From contig OX345648.1 of NCBI GenBank assembly GCA_947044365.1, forward strand, positions 2,980,096 to 3,044,095: DNA of 64,000 nt. Direction: 5' to 3'. Source of the DNA: Petrosia ficiformis (Eukaryota > Porifera > Demospongiae > Haplosclerida > Petrosiidae). A program made the translations under genes and the position numbers. Shown here in pieces: positions 43,129 to 52,013 of this stretch. The notes beneath the pieces were generated by a model that ran no database searches, was not told the origin of the DNA, and was given only the letters and a program-made list of their open reading frames with translations. Each line of letters opens with the position of its first letter. Position 1 is the stretch's first letter.

Positions 43129-43336
43129 GTTAGCCTGGTCATTTGGGCTGTGGCATAGCTACTCAGGTCCGGGGTGAGTATGTCATTGTTAGTGATGTTT
43201 GACGAGATCCTAGATCTCAAGGTCAGTTGTTACGTACTTCGTGTACGGCCCTCTTTCGAGGGGGGACTGGGATACCGGCAACTGTTCCTCCCCATCAAAT
43301 AAGCTATCAGTGACTCCAAATGACTTCAGGCTTTTT
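43129..43336 (+). ncRNA. candidate structured small RNA gene (representative copy of about 32)
   Basis: This stretch of about 208 bases is almost invariant among units. It contains no run of four Ts until a T5 run at its end (43,332-43,336), which could serve as a polymerase III terminator. Four hairpins are visible: TACTCA (43,160-43,165) with TGAGTA (43,175-43,180); GAGATC-CTA-GATCTC (43,204-43,218); CGTAC-TTCGT-GTACG (43,233-43,247); CCCTC-TTTC-GAGGG (43,249-43,262). The first hairpin pairs a 5'-splice-site-like GGTGAGTATG with upstream sequence, as in spliced-leader RNAs, which would give a leader of about 45 nt. A canonical Sm site is not evident, which argues against a standard spliced leader. 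An AATAAA follows the T5 run, so a short polyadenylated transcript is another option. The downstream half also carries collinear 5S-rRNA-like blocks. Transcription is inferred and not shown. Confidence 0.4.
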
Positions 43337-43408
43337 CAATTTCCTTTTTGCTTTAATAAACTTGATAACTAAAGGGCCCGGGAATGGCCATGAACTTAAG
43401 AAATTTTA

Positions 43409-43455
<47 letters not shown>

Positions 43456-44031
43456 GAGATTTATAGAATTATTAATGAGATTTATAGAATTATTAATGAG
43501 ATTCATAGATCAAAGTCCAAACCCACAAGTGTAGCAAGTGAAAATGTTTTAGCCATATAAAAGGAAAAGAAACATAAGAATGTTAGCCTGGTCATTTGGG
43601 CTGTGGCATAGCTACTCAGGTCCGGGGTGAGTATGTTATTGTTAGTGATGTTTGACGAGATCCTAGATCTCAAGGTCAGTTGTTACGTACTTCGTGTACG
43701 GCCCTCTTTCGAGGGGGGACTGGGATACCGGCAACTTTTCCTCCCCTTCAAATAAACTATCAGTGACTCCAAATGACTTCAGGCTTTTTCAATTTCCTTT
43801 TTGCTTTAATAAACTTGATAACTAAAGGGCCGGGGAATGCCAATGAACTATAAAAATTTAAAAATTTTATTTATTTATTTATTTTTTTTAATGAGATTCA
43901 TAGAATTATTAATGAGATTCATAGAATTATTGATGAGATTCATAGAATTATTAATGAGATTCATAGATCAAAGCCTAAACCCACAATTATAGCGAGTGAA
44001 AATGTTTTAGCCATATAAAAGGAAAAGAAAC

Positions 44032-44034
44032 ATG
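44032..44034. other. left target-site duplication of the CACTA element (ATG, one change from ATA)
   Basis: An intact array unit reads GAAAC-ATA-AGAATG. Here GAAAC is followed by ATG and then the element. At the other end the element is followed by ATA-AGAATG. This fits a 3-bp duplication with one later substitution, and 3 bp is typical of CACTA/EnSpm elements. Confidence 0.75.
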
Positions 44035-44046
44035 CACCACATGAAA
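44035..44046 (+). repeat. left terminal inverted repeat of the CACTA element
   Basis: CACCACATGAAA. It matches the right end in inverted form at 10 of 12 positions, the mismatches being transitions. Confidence 0.75.
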
Positions 44047-44398
44047 CATATGTGAATGCAGACTTGCATATTCAGCAATACTAATCAGCATATCATTGGA
44101 ATCAAATGAGTATGCAGGATTGGCTACTAAGCAAATCCAGACTCAGCATAAGTCTGCATGTGGACACTTTCAGGATACTACTGTTATGCAGTTACTGCAT
44201 AATCAGTACACATATTAGTGAATACTCTCTGCATTTTCACAACATTCATTTGGTATGCATATAGGTATACCTATCCTTTGAATTCTATATAATTATTAAT
44301 AATTATTATTATTAATTAATGTGTAATTAAATTTGAATCATAAAATTTAATATTATGCAAAAGAGACCAAAGAAACTAAATAAATAATTATTATTGTT

Positions 44399-47343
44399 TT
44401 AGTCTGAAAAAGAATCTGAGTTGTAATCAAGTTCATCGATATCATCAGTACTATAGCTAGTGCTGGTACTAGTACTGCCGGATTCTTGAGATAGTACTTG
44501 AGTGTCTGTACCCGTTGTAGCAGTTGGATCTTCATCCACAGAAATGAACGCAGTGGGGCAATCAGTTGGCGATGGTCTCTTTGAAGGTGATCCTGCTCTC
44601 CGAATTTTTGCTTCTACCCACTTGGACTTCCTCTTTTTTTCATGACGAACATCCAACTTATGGAAAAATGAATTTAAACCTAACCAAGGAACGAAAAAAG
44701 GAAAATAAATTAAAATGATGAATAATATGGTATCCTAAAGCCAGGATTTCATAATAATTAATTAATAACTACAGCTATATGTACATTTACATATTTATTA
44801 TTATAGTATATAAGATATCATTGTAGAGAAACAAAAATTACAAGAAAATGTGCAGCACATAAAAATAATTATGCATTATTTAAACAAAATAGTTTTACTG
44901 CGGCCCATATAGACAAAGAATCCACACGGACAGTACATGGGTATAAATATGGTGAAACAAGAAGGTAATTCACATTAAAATGAGTACGATATATACGTAC
45001 AACATACTGACAGATACATGAGTAACATATATAACACAATGACAACTATGGTAGAAAGTAATTCACAATTTCATATTACACTGACAGATACCTGTGTAAG
45101 ATATCCACAAAGCATAACGTGAACGACAACTAAATATGACAAAAATAATTCACATTACACTGACAGATACCTGAGTAAGATATCCACAAAGCATAACGTG
45201 AACAACGACAACTAAATATGACAAATATTATTCACATTACACTGACAGATACCTGAGTAAGATATCCACAAAGCATAACGTGAACAACGACAACTAAATA
45301 TGACAAATATTATTCACATTACACTGACAGATACCTGAGTAAGATATCCACAAAGCATAACGTGAACAACGACAACTAAATATGACAAAAATAATTCACA
45401 TTACACTGACAGATACCTGAGTGAGATATCCACAAAGCATAACGTGAACAACGACAACTAAATATGACAAATATTATTCACATTACACTGACAGATACCT
45501 GAGTAAGATATCCACAAAGCATAACGTGAACAACGACAACTAAATATGACAAAAACAATTCACATTACACTGACAGATACCTGAGTAAGATATCCACAAA
45601 GCATAACGTGAACAACGACAACTAAATATGACAAATATTATTCACATTACACTGACAGATACCTGAGTAAGATATCCACAAACCATAACGTGAACAACGA
45701 CACAGTGACAGAAAGACATTTCACAGTGTGTATACTGACAAATTAGAGAGAAAAAAGAAGTGATCATAGTCTGCTCACTTTGTGAACGCCACGGCAGTGA
45801 ATGCGTAACAATAACATTTTCATCTTCATGATCGCTCTCATCAGTCATAAAATCGACAGTAACTTTCTTCCAAACTGGTTGTTCAGAGGACTTGACATAA
45901 CTTCCTCTACGATCAAAGAGCTATTGTAAAAGAGATAGAAAGCACATTTGAAGTCATTGATCTAGTTATCATTATCCTTACTCGGTGACGGCGGGCACAT
46001 CCTCTCCTGTCCTTCTTCCTTTTCTTAACTATATCTAATTGTGCTCCAGCTGCTGATAACTCTCTGTAGGAGCGCTTTTGTGTTTCAAAGTGGCGATGAA
46101 TTGCACCTATAATTGTATTTAATACTTTGTCTTGGAAATTATAGAACTTACGATGAAGATCATGAGCATTATAACTGAACTCTTTCATTTCCTTCTTTAT
46201 TTCGTCAAATATCCTTTTGTTATTTACGTGGTCAGCCCTATTGAATAGAAGCAATTAAGAGGATGTATTAACCCAAAAGCACAGAATATTTTACTTGCCA
46301 AGTTAATTATATTTATTACAGTCACAAGCTAAGTCTATCTGAACATATTGGTTAAGTACATTCAAAATATACACTTAAGTACAGTATACTTATTGCACTT
46401 GTACCTTTCATCGAAATCAAATTCTTTGTCCAGTACAGAGTAGCAAGATTTAACTTTTTCCTACAAAAATATAAATCACATAACTTATACACACTATGTA
46501 GTAAATCACAGTGAACATAACTTCTTTAAAATTTTGGTTATATATTTCATAGATGTGGAGGAATTTTACTATATAGAGTATAAATGCACTTCACATACCA
46601 TAATTATAGTACTATAAGTCTCATTAGCAATCCCAGTATAAAGTCATCAACCACAAGTGTAATATCAGTTTCTTATAATATAGTAACTCAACAAATAGAT
46701 TTAATAAACCAAAGAATTTATACAACAAGAGAACATATGGATAAACAACATAAGGTCCATTTATAGTAACAATCAAGTGATATTAATTTACACCTAAAGT
46801 ACAAGTAATCAAATGGTACACAGCTCTGCATCAGTGGTGATATGCCACAACAAGATATCACTGTAAAATTAATTATCTGAATGCAATTTGTCAGTTTTAC
46901 TACAATTACAATAATAGAGTTGTAGCCAGTAATCTCAACTTCATATTCTTACAATAAATTTCCAGATGCTAACTACATTATAGTTTTAGTTCACTAGTTG
47001 AATTACAAGATATCTGGGACTTATATGGTATGCCAATCATTACTGCATCTATGTCTCATGCAACAATAACCGTATATCTTACCAACATATCCTTCACAAC
47101 TTTTTTGCTTTTTTTACAACCAGCGTTGTGGTCAATTGCTTGTGATTTCTCCAATGTTTCAATTTTATCTGTCAGAACATTAATTTGACTGGCTTGATTG
47201 TCCAGTTTATCCAAGATGGACTCTAAAATCCTCTGTTGGTTATTCAGCAACTGCTTAGATGAAATTTCAGGCGAAATTGGAGTTGAAGAAGATAAAGAAG
47301 AAGAACGTCGAGGAGTAGTTGAAACATAGCATCTACCAGACAT
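44399..47343 (-). CDS. C14orf93-like transposon accessory protein, five exons, 331 residues
   Basis: Exons read on the minus strand: 47,343-47,083; 46,460-46,405; 46,237-45,982; 45,920-45,779; 44,679-44,399 (stop TAA). All four introns have GT and AG ends and the phases join exactly (261, 56, 256, 142 and 281 bp, together 332 codons with the stop). Visible parts: a Ser/Thr-rich start; a heptad-like segment at about residues 30-75, probably a coiled coil; a basic patch near residue 180 (KKRKKDRRGCARRHR) that could be a nuclear signal or bind DNA; and, after it, DFMTDES near 214-220, an LPWRS motif near 234-238 and GSPS.RP further on, followed by an acidic Ser-rich tail. From memory, the MTDE...WRS...LD.R...GSPS.RP order resembles the animal C14orf93 family; this needs a search. 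The gene lies head to head with the transposase, so it is probably the element's second mobility protein. The reading frame is intact. Confidence 0.72.
45072..45715. repeat. 82-bp tandem repeat, eight copies, inside intron 4 of the C14orf93-like gene
   Basis: Units start at 45,072; 45,151; 45,233; 45,315; 45,397; 45,479; 45,561; 45,643 with CATATTACAC or CACATTACAC. All spacings are 82 bp except the first (79). The unit ends alternate between ...AAAAATAATT-like and ...AAATATTATT in the last four copies, hinting at a 164-bp dimer. More degenerate relatives precede it from about 44,960. The array lies wholly in the intron and does not affect the coding sequence. Confidence 0.93.
46461..47082. 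other. intron 1 of the C14orf93-like gene, no gene seen
   Basis: AT-rich intron sequence of 622 bp. A 60-codon open frame at 46,584-46,766 on the plus strand has no recognisable content and is taken as chance. Confidence 0.6.
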
Positions 47344-47426
47344 GGTGATTTCAAGATTTCCCGCTCAGTATATTATGGGCGTGCGCACTGCTACCAAAAA
47401 TTATAGATCTACGTACTCGATTATAC
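47344..47426. promoter_or_regulatory. 83-bp bidirectional promoter region between the two divergent transposon genes
   Basis: Only 83 bp separate the start codons of the C14orf93-like gene (minus strand) and the transposase (plus strand). The segment contains GGGCGTGCGCACTGC, the only GC-rich stretch nearby, which loosely resembles an NRF1-type site. Shared regulation of both genes is inferred from the geometry. The untranslated leaders must be very short or lie inside this segment. Confidence 0.5.
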
Positions 47427-50400
47427 ATGGATCGTATACATCGTCGTAGAAAGATGTTCTGCCCTCACTGCCACAGAATTTTTGGGAAAACTGCCTACTA
47501 TCGCCATAAGCTGAAGTACTATAACTCAGATAATGACTGTTGGACAGAACAATCAACAAACATTTTTAAACCAGATGGAGGTAATGTTGAGTCTAGCACA
47601 GTAAATGCACTGGACCAGGAAATGCTTCTTCAAGATGAAAGTCAGTATCAAGAAGATGACCAAGATGTAGACACATTAAATAATGTGAGTATCTATCTCG
47701 TAGTTTTTGATGCATGCATATGCATGTGAAATTTGAATTGCGACACATTTACTTTAATAAATTTATTGGTTTTAATTGTATAGGAAACTGATGTTGCTAG
47801 TGCCAAGGAAGAAGATGATACAGAAGAGGAGATGGAATTACAAGAGGTAAACTATGGTATAATATTTACTTGTTTGTAATTCGCTGCGATAAACATGTAT
47901 AATTATGATTATAGCAATTATATAATTATTAATTTTTTTATTGTATATAAATTATATATAATTATATATATATAGGCCATCCTCTCAGAACTTGTTGAAT
48001 TGGCTGCTGATTCAGAGGATGACGATTATGATGATCCACAAACACAGACATTGAATCCTGCATTCCGATTCCTAATCATGATTCTATTGTTTTGGCAATC
48101 AGTTTACAAAATTACTGATAGTGCTATAGCAGTGCTATGAAAACTACTGCTAATTTTCTTCAATGCTTTTAGCAGACTGTTTCAAGTACCGGCTATTCGT
48201 GAAGCTGCAGAAAAGTTGCCAAAGTCATTGCCAACACTGCGGAGAGAAGTAAATATTGACCTAAACACTTTTGCTCAGTACGTTGTTTGTGTAAGATGTC
48301 ATTCTCTATATGAATACAAAGAATGTCTTACTGAAAGAAATGGAAAGCAAGAATCTATGAAATGCATGTTTGTGGGATATCCTAGACATCCACAGCAGTC
48401 TCGACGGCAACCTTGTGGTGAAATGTTACTCAAATATGTAAAGAGTGTTAGTGGAAAGTGTAGGCTTAAACCTCGTAAAGTCTTTTGCTCTTATGATTTA
48501 ATTACTTCAATATCAAAAATATTGAATGAAAATGGTATCATAAATTTACTACAGGAGTGGAAATCAAGAGTTAATAGTACCATTTGTCTCAGCGATGTTT
48601 ATGACGGCCGACTCTGGAAAGAGTTTCAAGCACAATGTTCCAACGATTCTAATTCTGTTTGTGAAGTTGTCAACCTTGCATTCATGCTCAATGTCGATTG
48701 GTTTAATCCATTCAAAACAGGGACATACTCTGCAGGTGTAATTTATCTCACTATACTTAACATTCCAAGGAGATTCAGATTCAAAGAGAATTATACTATC
48801 CTTGCAGGTTTGATACCAGGACCACACGAACCAAGTTTATCGTTGAATTCTTACTTAACACCTCTAGTTCAGCAGTTGGATGCTCTCAATGATGACATTA
48901 GAGTGAGTACAGTCAATAATGGTAACATTATAGTTTATGGAAGATTGCTGTGTGTGTCTTCAGACATACCTGCTTCCCGAAAAATTTGTGGTTTCCTTGG
49001 TCATCATGCAAAAATGGCTTGTAACAAATGTTATAAAGAATTTAAACGTGTCAATGACAAAACTGATTACTCAGGTTATGACGTTTCAGGGTGGAAACTT
49101 CGAACTAACTGCAATCATAGGAAGTATATTGCACCATACTACAAGTTAGAGACGCAAAAGAAGAGAAAAGAGCTGGAAAATAAGTATGGAATTCGTTCTT
49201 CGGTGCTACTGGATTTACAATACTTTGATGTTATTAGAAGTTGTGTTATTGATCCAATGCACAACCTTTTCCTGGGAACATCAAAGCATATTATGCATTT
49301 GTGGTTGAGCAACAAAATTTTATCTATCAAAGATTTGACTACAATCCAAGACAAAGTTAATTCTTTGAATGTGCCAAATGAGATTGGTAGAATTCCTTGC
49401 AAGATTGCTTCATCCTTTGCTGACTTCACTGCAGATGAATGGAAGAACTGGACACTTATATACTCTCTGTATTGTCTTCATGATGTGTTGCCACAATCAC
49501 ATTTTCAGGTATGGAAAATGTTTGTCAAGGTGTGCAGAAAGCTTTGCAAACACAACATTCTCATTCAAGATGCACTGGAAGCACAGACACTGCTCGTTGC
49601 ATTTAACAAAAGAATAGAAGGTTTGTATGGTCCTCAAAGCTGCACAATGAATATGCATTTACACTGCCATATTTTCGAATGCATATTAGACATGGGCCCT
49701 ATTTACTCTTTTTGGTGCTTTCCTTATGAAAGAATGAATGGGCTCCTGGGTGCTTATCCTACAAATAACCACAACATCACTGTGCAGATGATGAGAAAGT
49801 TCTTAATGCATTCACAACTTGCTCATTCTTTGCTAAAATGTCAACTTCCTACTGACCTCCATAGTGACTTAGATAGTTCTGTGCATCTTTTAAATAGAAC
49901 TGCTTCCTTATCTGGTTCTCAACAACTCTCAGTTACTGAGTCTTTGGCATATGAACAGATGAGAGACTTCATCCATTTAAATCCTGCTCTCGTTGACCTG
50001 CAATGTTTAAACTGTACTTGTTGCTTGGCATCACCAATTAAAGAAACATTTTTTGATTCATTTGAGTTAGATCAAATAAAAGATATTTATACAAATGTTC
50101 TATATGGACCTGAATGTGAAATAGATGTTCCCAGATTACATTTGTCATCCCAAAACTGTGTGATTAATGAACAATATTTTACATCGGAATTTTCCCTCAC
50201 ACAAAAATCTTCATACATTCATGCACATTGGCCAAAACAAAACCTTCAGCTAGGGAATGTTCAGAAATTCGTTCTTCATACAGTCCAAATACGCCAAAGA
50301 GGCTCATCAGAGATTGTGAAGAAAAGTTACATTATGGCATTTGTTAGATGGAATGATTGTTTGGATTTTTCCCAGTTTAATCAGTATAAAGAAACATTCT

Positions 50401-50546
50401 TTACTTGGTCTACACTTCAGTCACACAGTTCATTTCTTCCAGTTCATAGGATTTTTTGCAAAGCAGCTGTTGGAATAACTGATTTAAGTTATAGTGGTAT
50501 AAAGTTGAGAATAGCTGTTTCAGTTCCAGTTCATGAACCTATTTAA
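47427..50546 (+). pseudogene. tnp2-type CACTA transposase, three exons, interrupted by one in-frame TGA
   Basis: Exons 47,427-47,684, 47,784-47,846 and 47,976-50,546 (stop TAA), with GT-AG introns of 99 and 129 bp and phase-0 joins; 963 codon positions before the stop. Exon 1 encodes an N-terminal zinc-finger-like CPHC...RH segment, and exons 1-3 share an acidic linker. A TGA at 48,138-48,140 (codon 162) breaks the frame; from the next section onward the frame is open for about 800 codons. Counting from the TTG at 48,216, visible marks are a CVRC zinc ribbon (25-28, with later Cys), VDWFNPF (160-166, the family's first Asp region), GHHAKMACNKC (262-272), DPMHN (346-350) and FPYERMNG (502-509). 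These are the landmarks of the tnp2/Transposase_21 family, which cuts and joins CACTA ends. It could be a recently dead copy, or the TGA could be avoided by unseen splicing or readthrough. The family call is firm; activity is uncertain. Confidence 0.85.
48138..48140 (+). other. in-frame TGA in the transposase gene
   Basis: The frame from exon 3 (47,976) to the TAA at 50,544 is continuous except for this TGA, which lies in a Leu-rich stretch. Sequence on both sides stays in one frame, so it is a single nonsense change and not a frameshift. Confidence 0.85.
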
Positions 50547-50789
50547 ACTGCATCATACATAATTGTAGCTATATATGTTAATTACTTACAATGACTATAT
50601 CAAGTTTGGTTATAGTTGCACACGCACAGTAATTAATTTTCAGAATAATTATATATATATCATGTAAAATTACTCAACAAATCACAATGTACCCATGGAA
50701 AAGGTAGTGCACTTATTTAATTAATGCATACATATTATAATAATATTATTATACATTAAAATTACAAGCAAAACTGATGTGTACATCCA
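50547..50789. other. AT-rich spacer between convergent transposon genes
   Basis: 243 bp holding the 3' ends of the transposase and the 248-codon gene. No clear AATAAA signal is seen for either gene. Confidence 0.5.
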
Positions 50790-51536
50790 TCAATGAACTT
50801 CATTTTTCTCAAGGGCTAGATGGACAAGTTTTCCTGCTCTGCTCTGTGATTCAATAATTTCATTACGCCAGAAGTAACGCACCGTCTCTTTTTCTTCTAA
50901 TGCCTTTGCCTCAAGTTTCTTATATTCGATCTTTAGTTTTCTGTAGGCATCACGATAATGCCTTTCTCCACTAACAGCTTGATTTATCTCTTTTTTTAGT
51001 CTATTATGATACACTGTCAGTGCAACTTTGTCAAGGGCACTAATGGAGGAAGTTTTAAGTAATGGCTCCTTTACTTTTGGATCCTTAAAGCTTGGAGAAC
51101 TGTCTGTATACCATGAATATTTAGATTTCATTGCCATCCACTCCTCATGAACTTTATCACGAACAAGCTGGTCTTCAACTAAAAGGTCATCAAATCTCCA
51201 ATCTCCTGGAAACTCATCACTGGATTTATATCTTGTAATATTCACTTTTTCTAAAGTTTCTTGTTTAGCACACTCCAGACTCTCTTCTAATGGTGGCTTA
51301 CAAGACATCAGCCAACTCTCTACTTTCCCCTCGTAGTCAGTTGTGTTACTGTGGCTCCATGGAGGAGTTAGGAATGGCTGATCATCCTTTAGTGACTGAC
51401 TGGCTGATTGTTCAGACAGTTTGATTGAAGTTTCTTTAATATTTTGTTGTCTTCTCCTTTTTTGAAGTGCTCGAAGTCTTCGTTTAGCAACTATCGATCT
51501 TTTCCCTCCCATGGAAGGTGCGTGTCTAATATACAC
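50790..51536 (-). CDS. uncharacterised 248-residue transposon protein
   Basis: A single uninterrupted frame near the right end of the CACTA element, convergent with the transposase. I do not recognise the family. The start is very basic (residues 9-31 include GGKRSIVAKRRLRALQKRRR, a likely nuclear or nucleic-acid-binding segment), and a second Met at residue 9 could be the real start. The middle is acidic with Trp/Phe-rich spots (DWRFDDLL, EEWMAMKSKYSWY). The C-terminal third (about 170-245) is rich in Lys/Glu with heptad spacing, suggesting a helix or coiled coil. Codon use and length far exceed what chance allows in this AT-rich DNA. A DNA-binding or capture accessory role in transposition is possible but not shown. 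A captured host exon set is the alternative. Confidence 0.65.
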   Translation of the reverse strand: MYIRHAPSMGGKRSIVAKRRLRALQKRRRQQNIKETSIKLSEQSASQSLKDDQPFLTPPWSHSNTTDYEGKVESWLMSCKPPLEESLECAKQETLEKVNITRYKSSDEFPGDWRFDDLLVEDQLVRDKVHEEWMAMKSKYSWYTDSSPSFKDPKVKEPLLKTSSISALDKVALTVYHNRLKKEINQAVSGERHYRDAYRKLKIEYKKLEAKALEEKETVRYFWRNEIIESQSRAGKLVHLALEKNEVH

Positions 51537-51671
51537 GAGTCTGCATTTGTAAATGTAGCTCAGTATACGGCCGTTATATTATTAGTATAGTTGTTAACGA
51601 CATACTCGTCGATATATTAGTCTACATTACAGACGTATGTATTATTGACGATACTAATGCATACGGTACAC

Positions 51672-51683
51672 TTTCACGCGGTG
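51672..51683 (-). repeat. right terminal inverted repeat of the CACTA element
   Basis: TTTCACGCGGTG on the plus strand, the complement of CACCGCGTGAAA. Confidence 0.75.
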
Positions 51684-51686
51684 ATA
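51684..51686. other. right target-site duplication of the CACTA element (ATA)
   Basis: It is followed by AGAATGTTAGCC, exactly where an intact array unit continues. Confidence 0.75.
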
Positions 51687-51971
51687 AGAATGTTAGCCTG
51701 GTCATTTGGGCTGTGGCATAGCTACTCAGGTCTGGGGTGAGTATGTTATTGTTAGTGATGTTTGACAAGATCCTAGATCTCAAGGTCAGTTGTTACGTAC
51801 TTCGTGTACGGCCCTCTTTCGAGGGGGGACTGGGATACCGGCAACTGTTCCTCCCCTTCAAATAAGCTATCAGTGACTCCAAATGACTTCAGGCTTTTTC
51901 AATTTCCTTTTTGCTTTAATAAACTTGATAACTAAAGGGCCGGGGAATGCCAATGAACTAAAGAAATTTTA

Positions 51972-52013
<42 letters not shown>

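Larger units (their letters stand above)
39556..44034 (+). repeat. left part of the tandem structured-RNA unit array (10 full units and the start of an 11th)
   Basis: Units of 390-455 bp are repeated head to tail. Order within a unit: one to four copies of a 21-bp repeat (AATGAGATTCATAGAATTATT), a 'CAAAGCCTAAACCCACAAGT' segment, a TATA box, a constant core of about 208 bp, an AATAAA-containing tail, then a poly-T tract of up to about 40 bases. Core starts (G of GTTAGCC) are 39,681; 40,074; 40,489; 40,944; 41,399; 41,824; 42,265; 42,686; 43,129; 43,582. The 11th unit is cut by a transposon insertion about 19 bp after the start of its TATA box and resumes at 51,684. Two linked variants exist before the TATA box: ACCAAAG with GTGTAGCAAG, and ATCAAAG with GTATAGCGAG. 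No protein gene is supported here. Confidence 0.95.
44035..51683 (+). mobile_element. CACTA/EnSpm-like DNA transposon, 7,649 bp
   Basis: Both ends are set exactly by comparison with intact array units. Terminal inverted repeats are CACCACATGAAA (left) and CACCGCGTGAAA (right end, reverse complement), 10 of 12 identical, and begin with CAC as in the superfamily. A 3-bp target duplication flanks it. Cargo: a tnp2-type transposase gene on the plus strand, a divergent five-exon gene on the minus strand, and a convergent single-exon gene on the minus strand. Six copies of ATGCAG/CTGCAT between about 44,055 and 44,240 may be subterminal protein-binding repeats. The transposase frame has one TGA, so this copy may be non-autonomous. 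Confidence 0.9.

Noticed and set aside
43160..43262. Hammerhead ribozyme in the unit
   Set aside because: I looked for the CTGATGA and GAAA core around the hairpins and did not find it in a valid arrangement.
44353..44535. 60-codon minus-strand frame overlapping the last exon
   Set aside because: A different frame from the exon fixed by splice phases; a shadow.
46584..46766. 60-codon plus-strand frame in intron 1 of the C14orf93-like gene
   Set aside because: AT-rich chance frame without recognisable content.
48564..49429. Minus-strand open frames opposite the transposase (48,564-48,827 and 49,139-49,429) and plus-strand out-of-frame ones
   Set aside because: Shadows of the long transposase exon.
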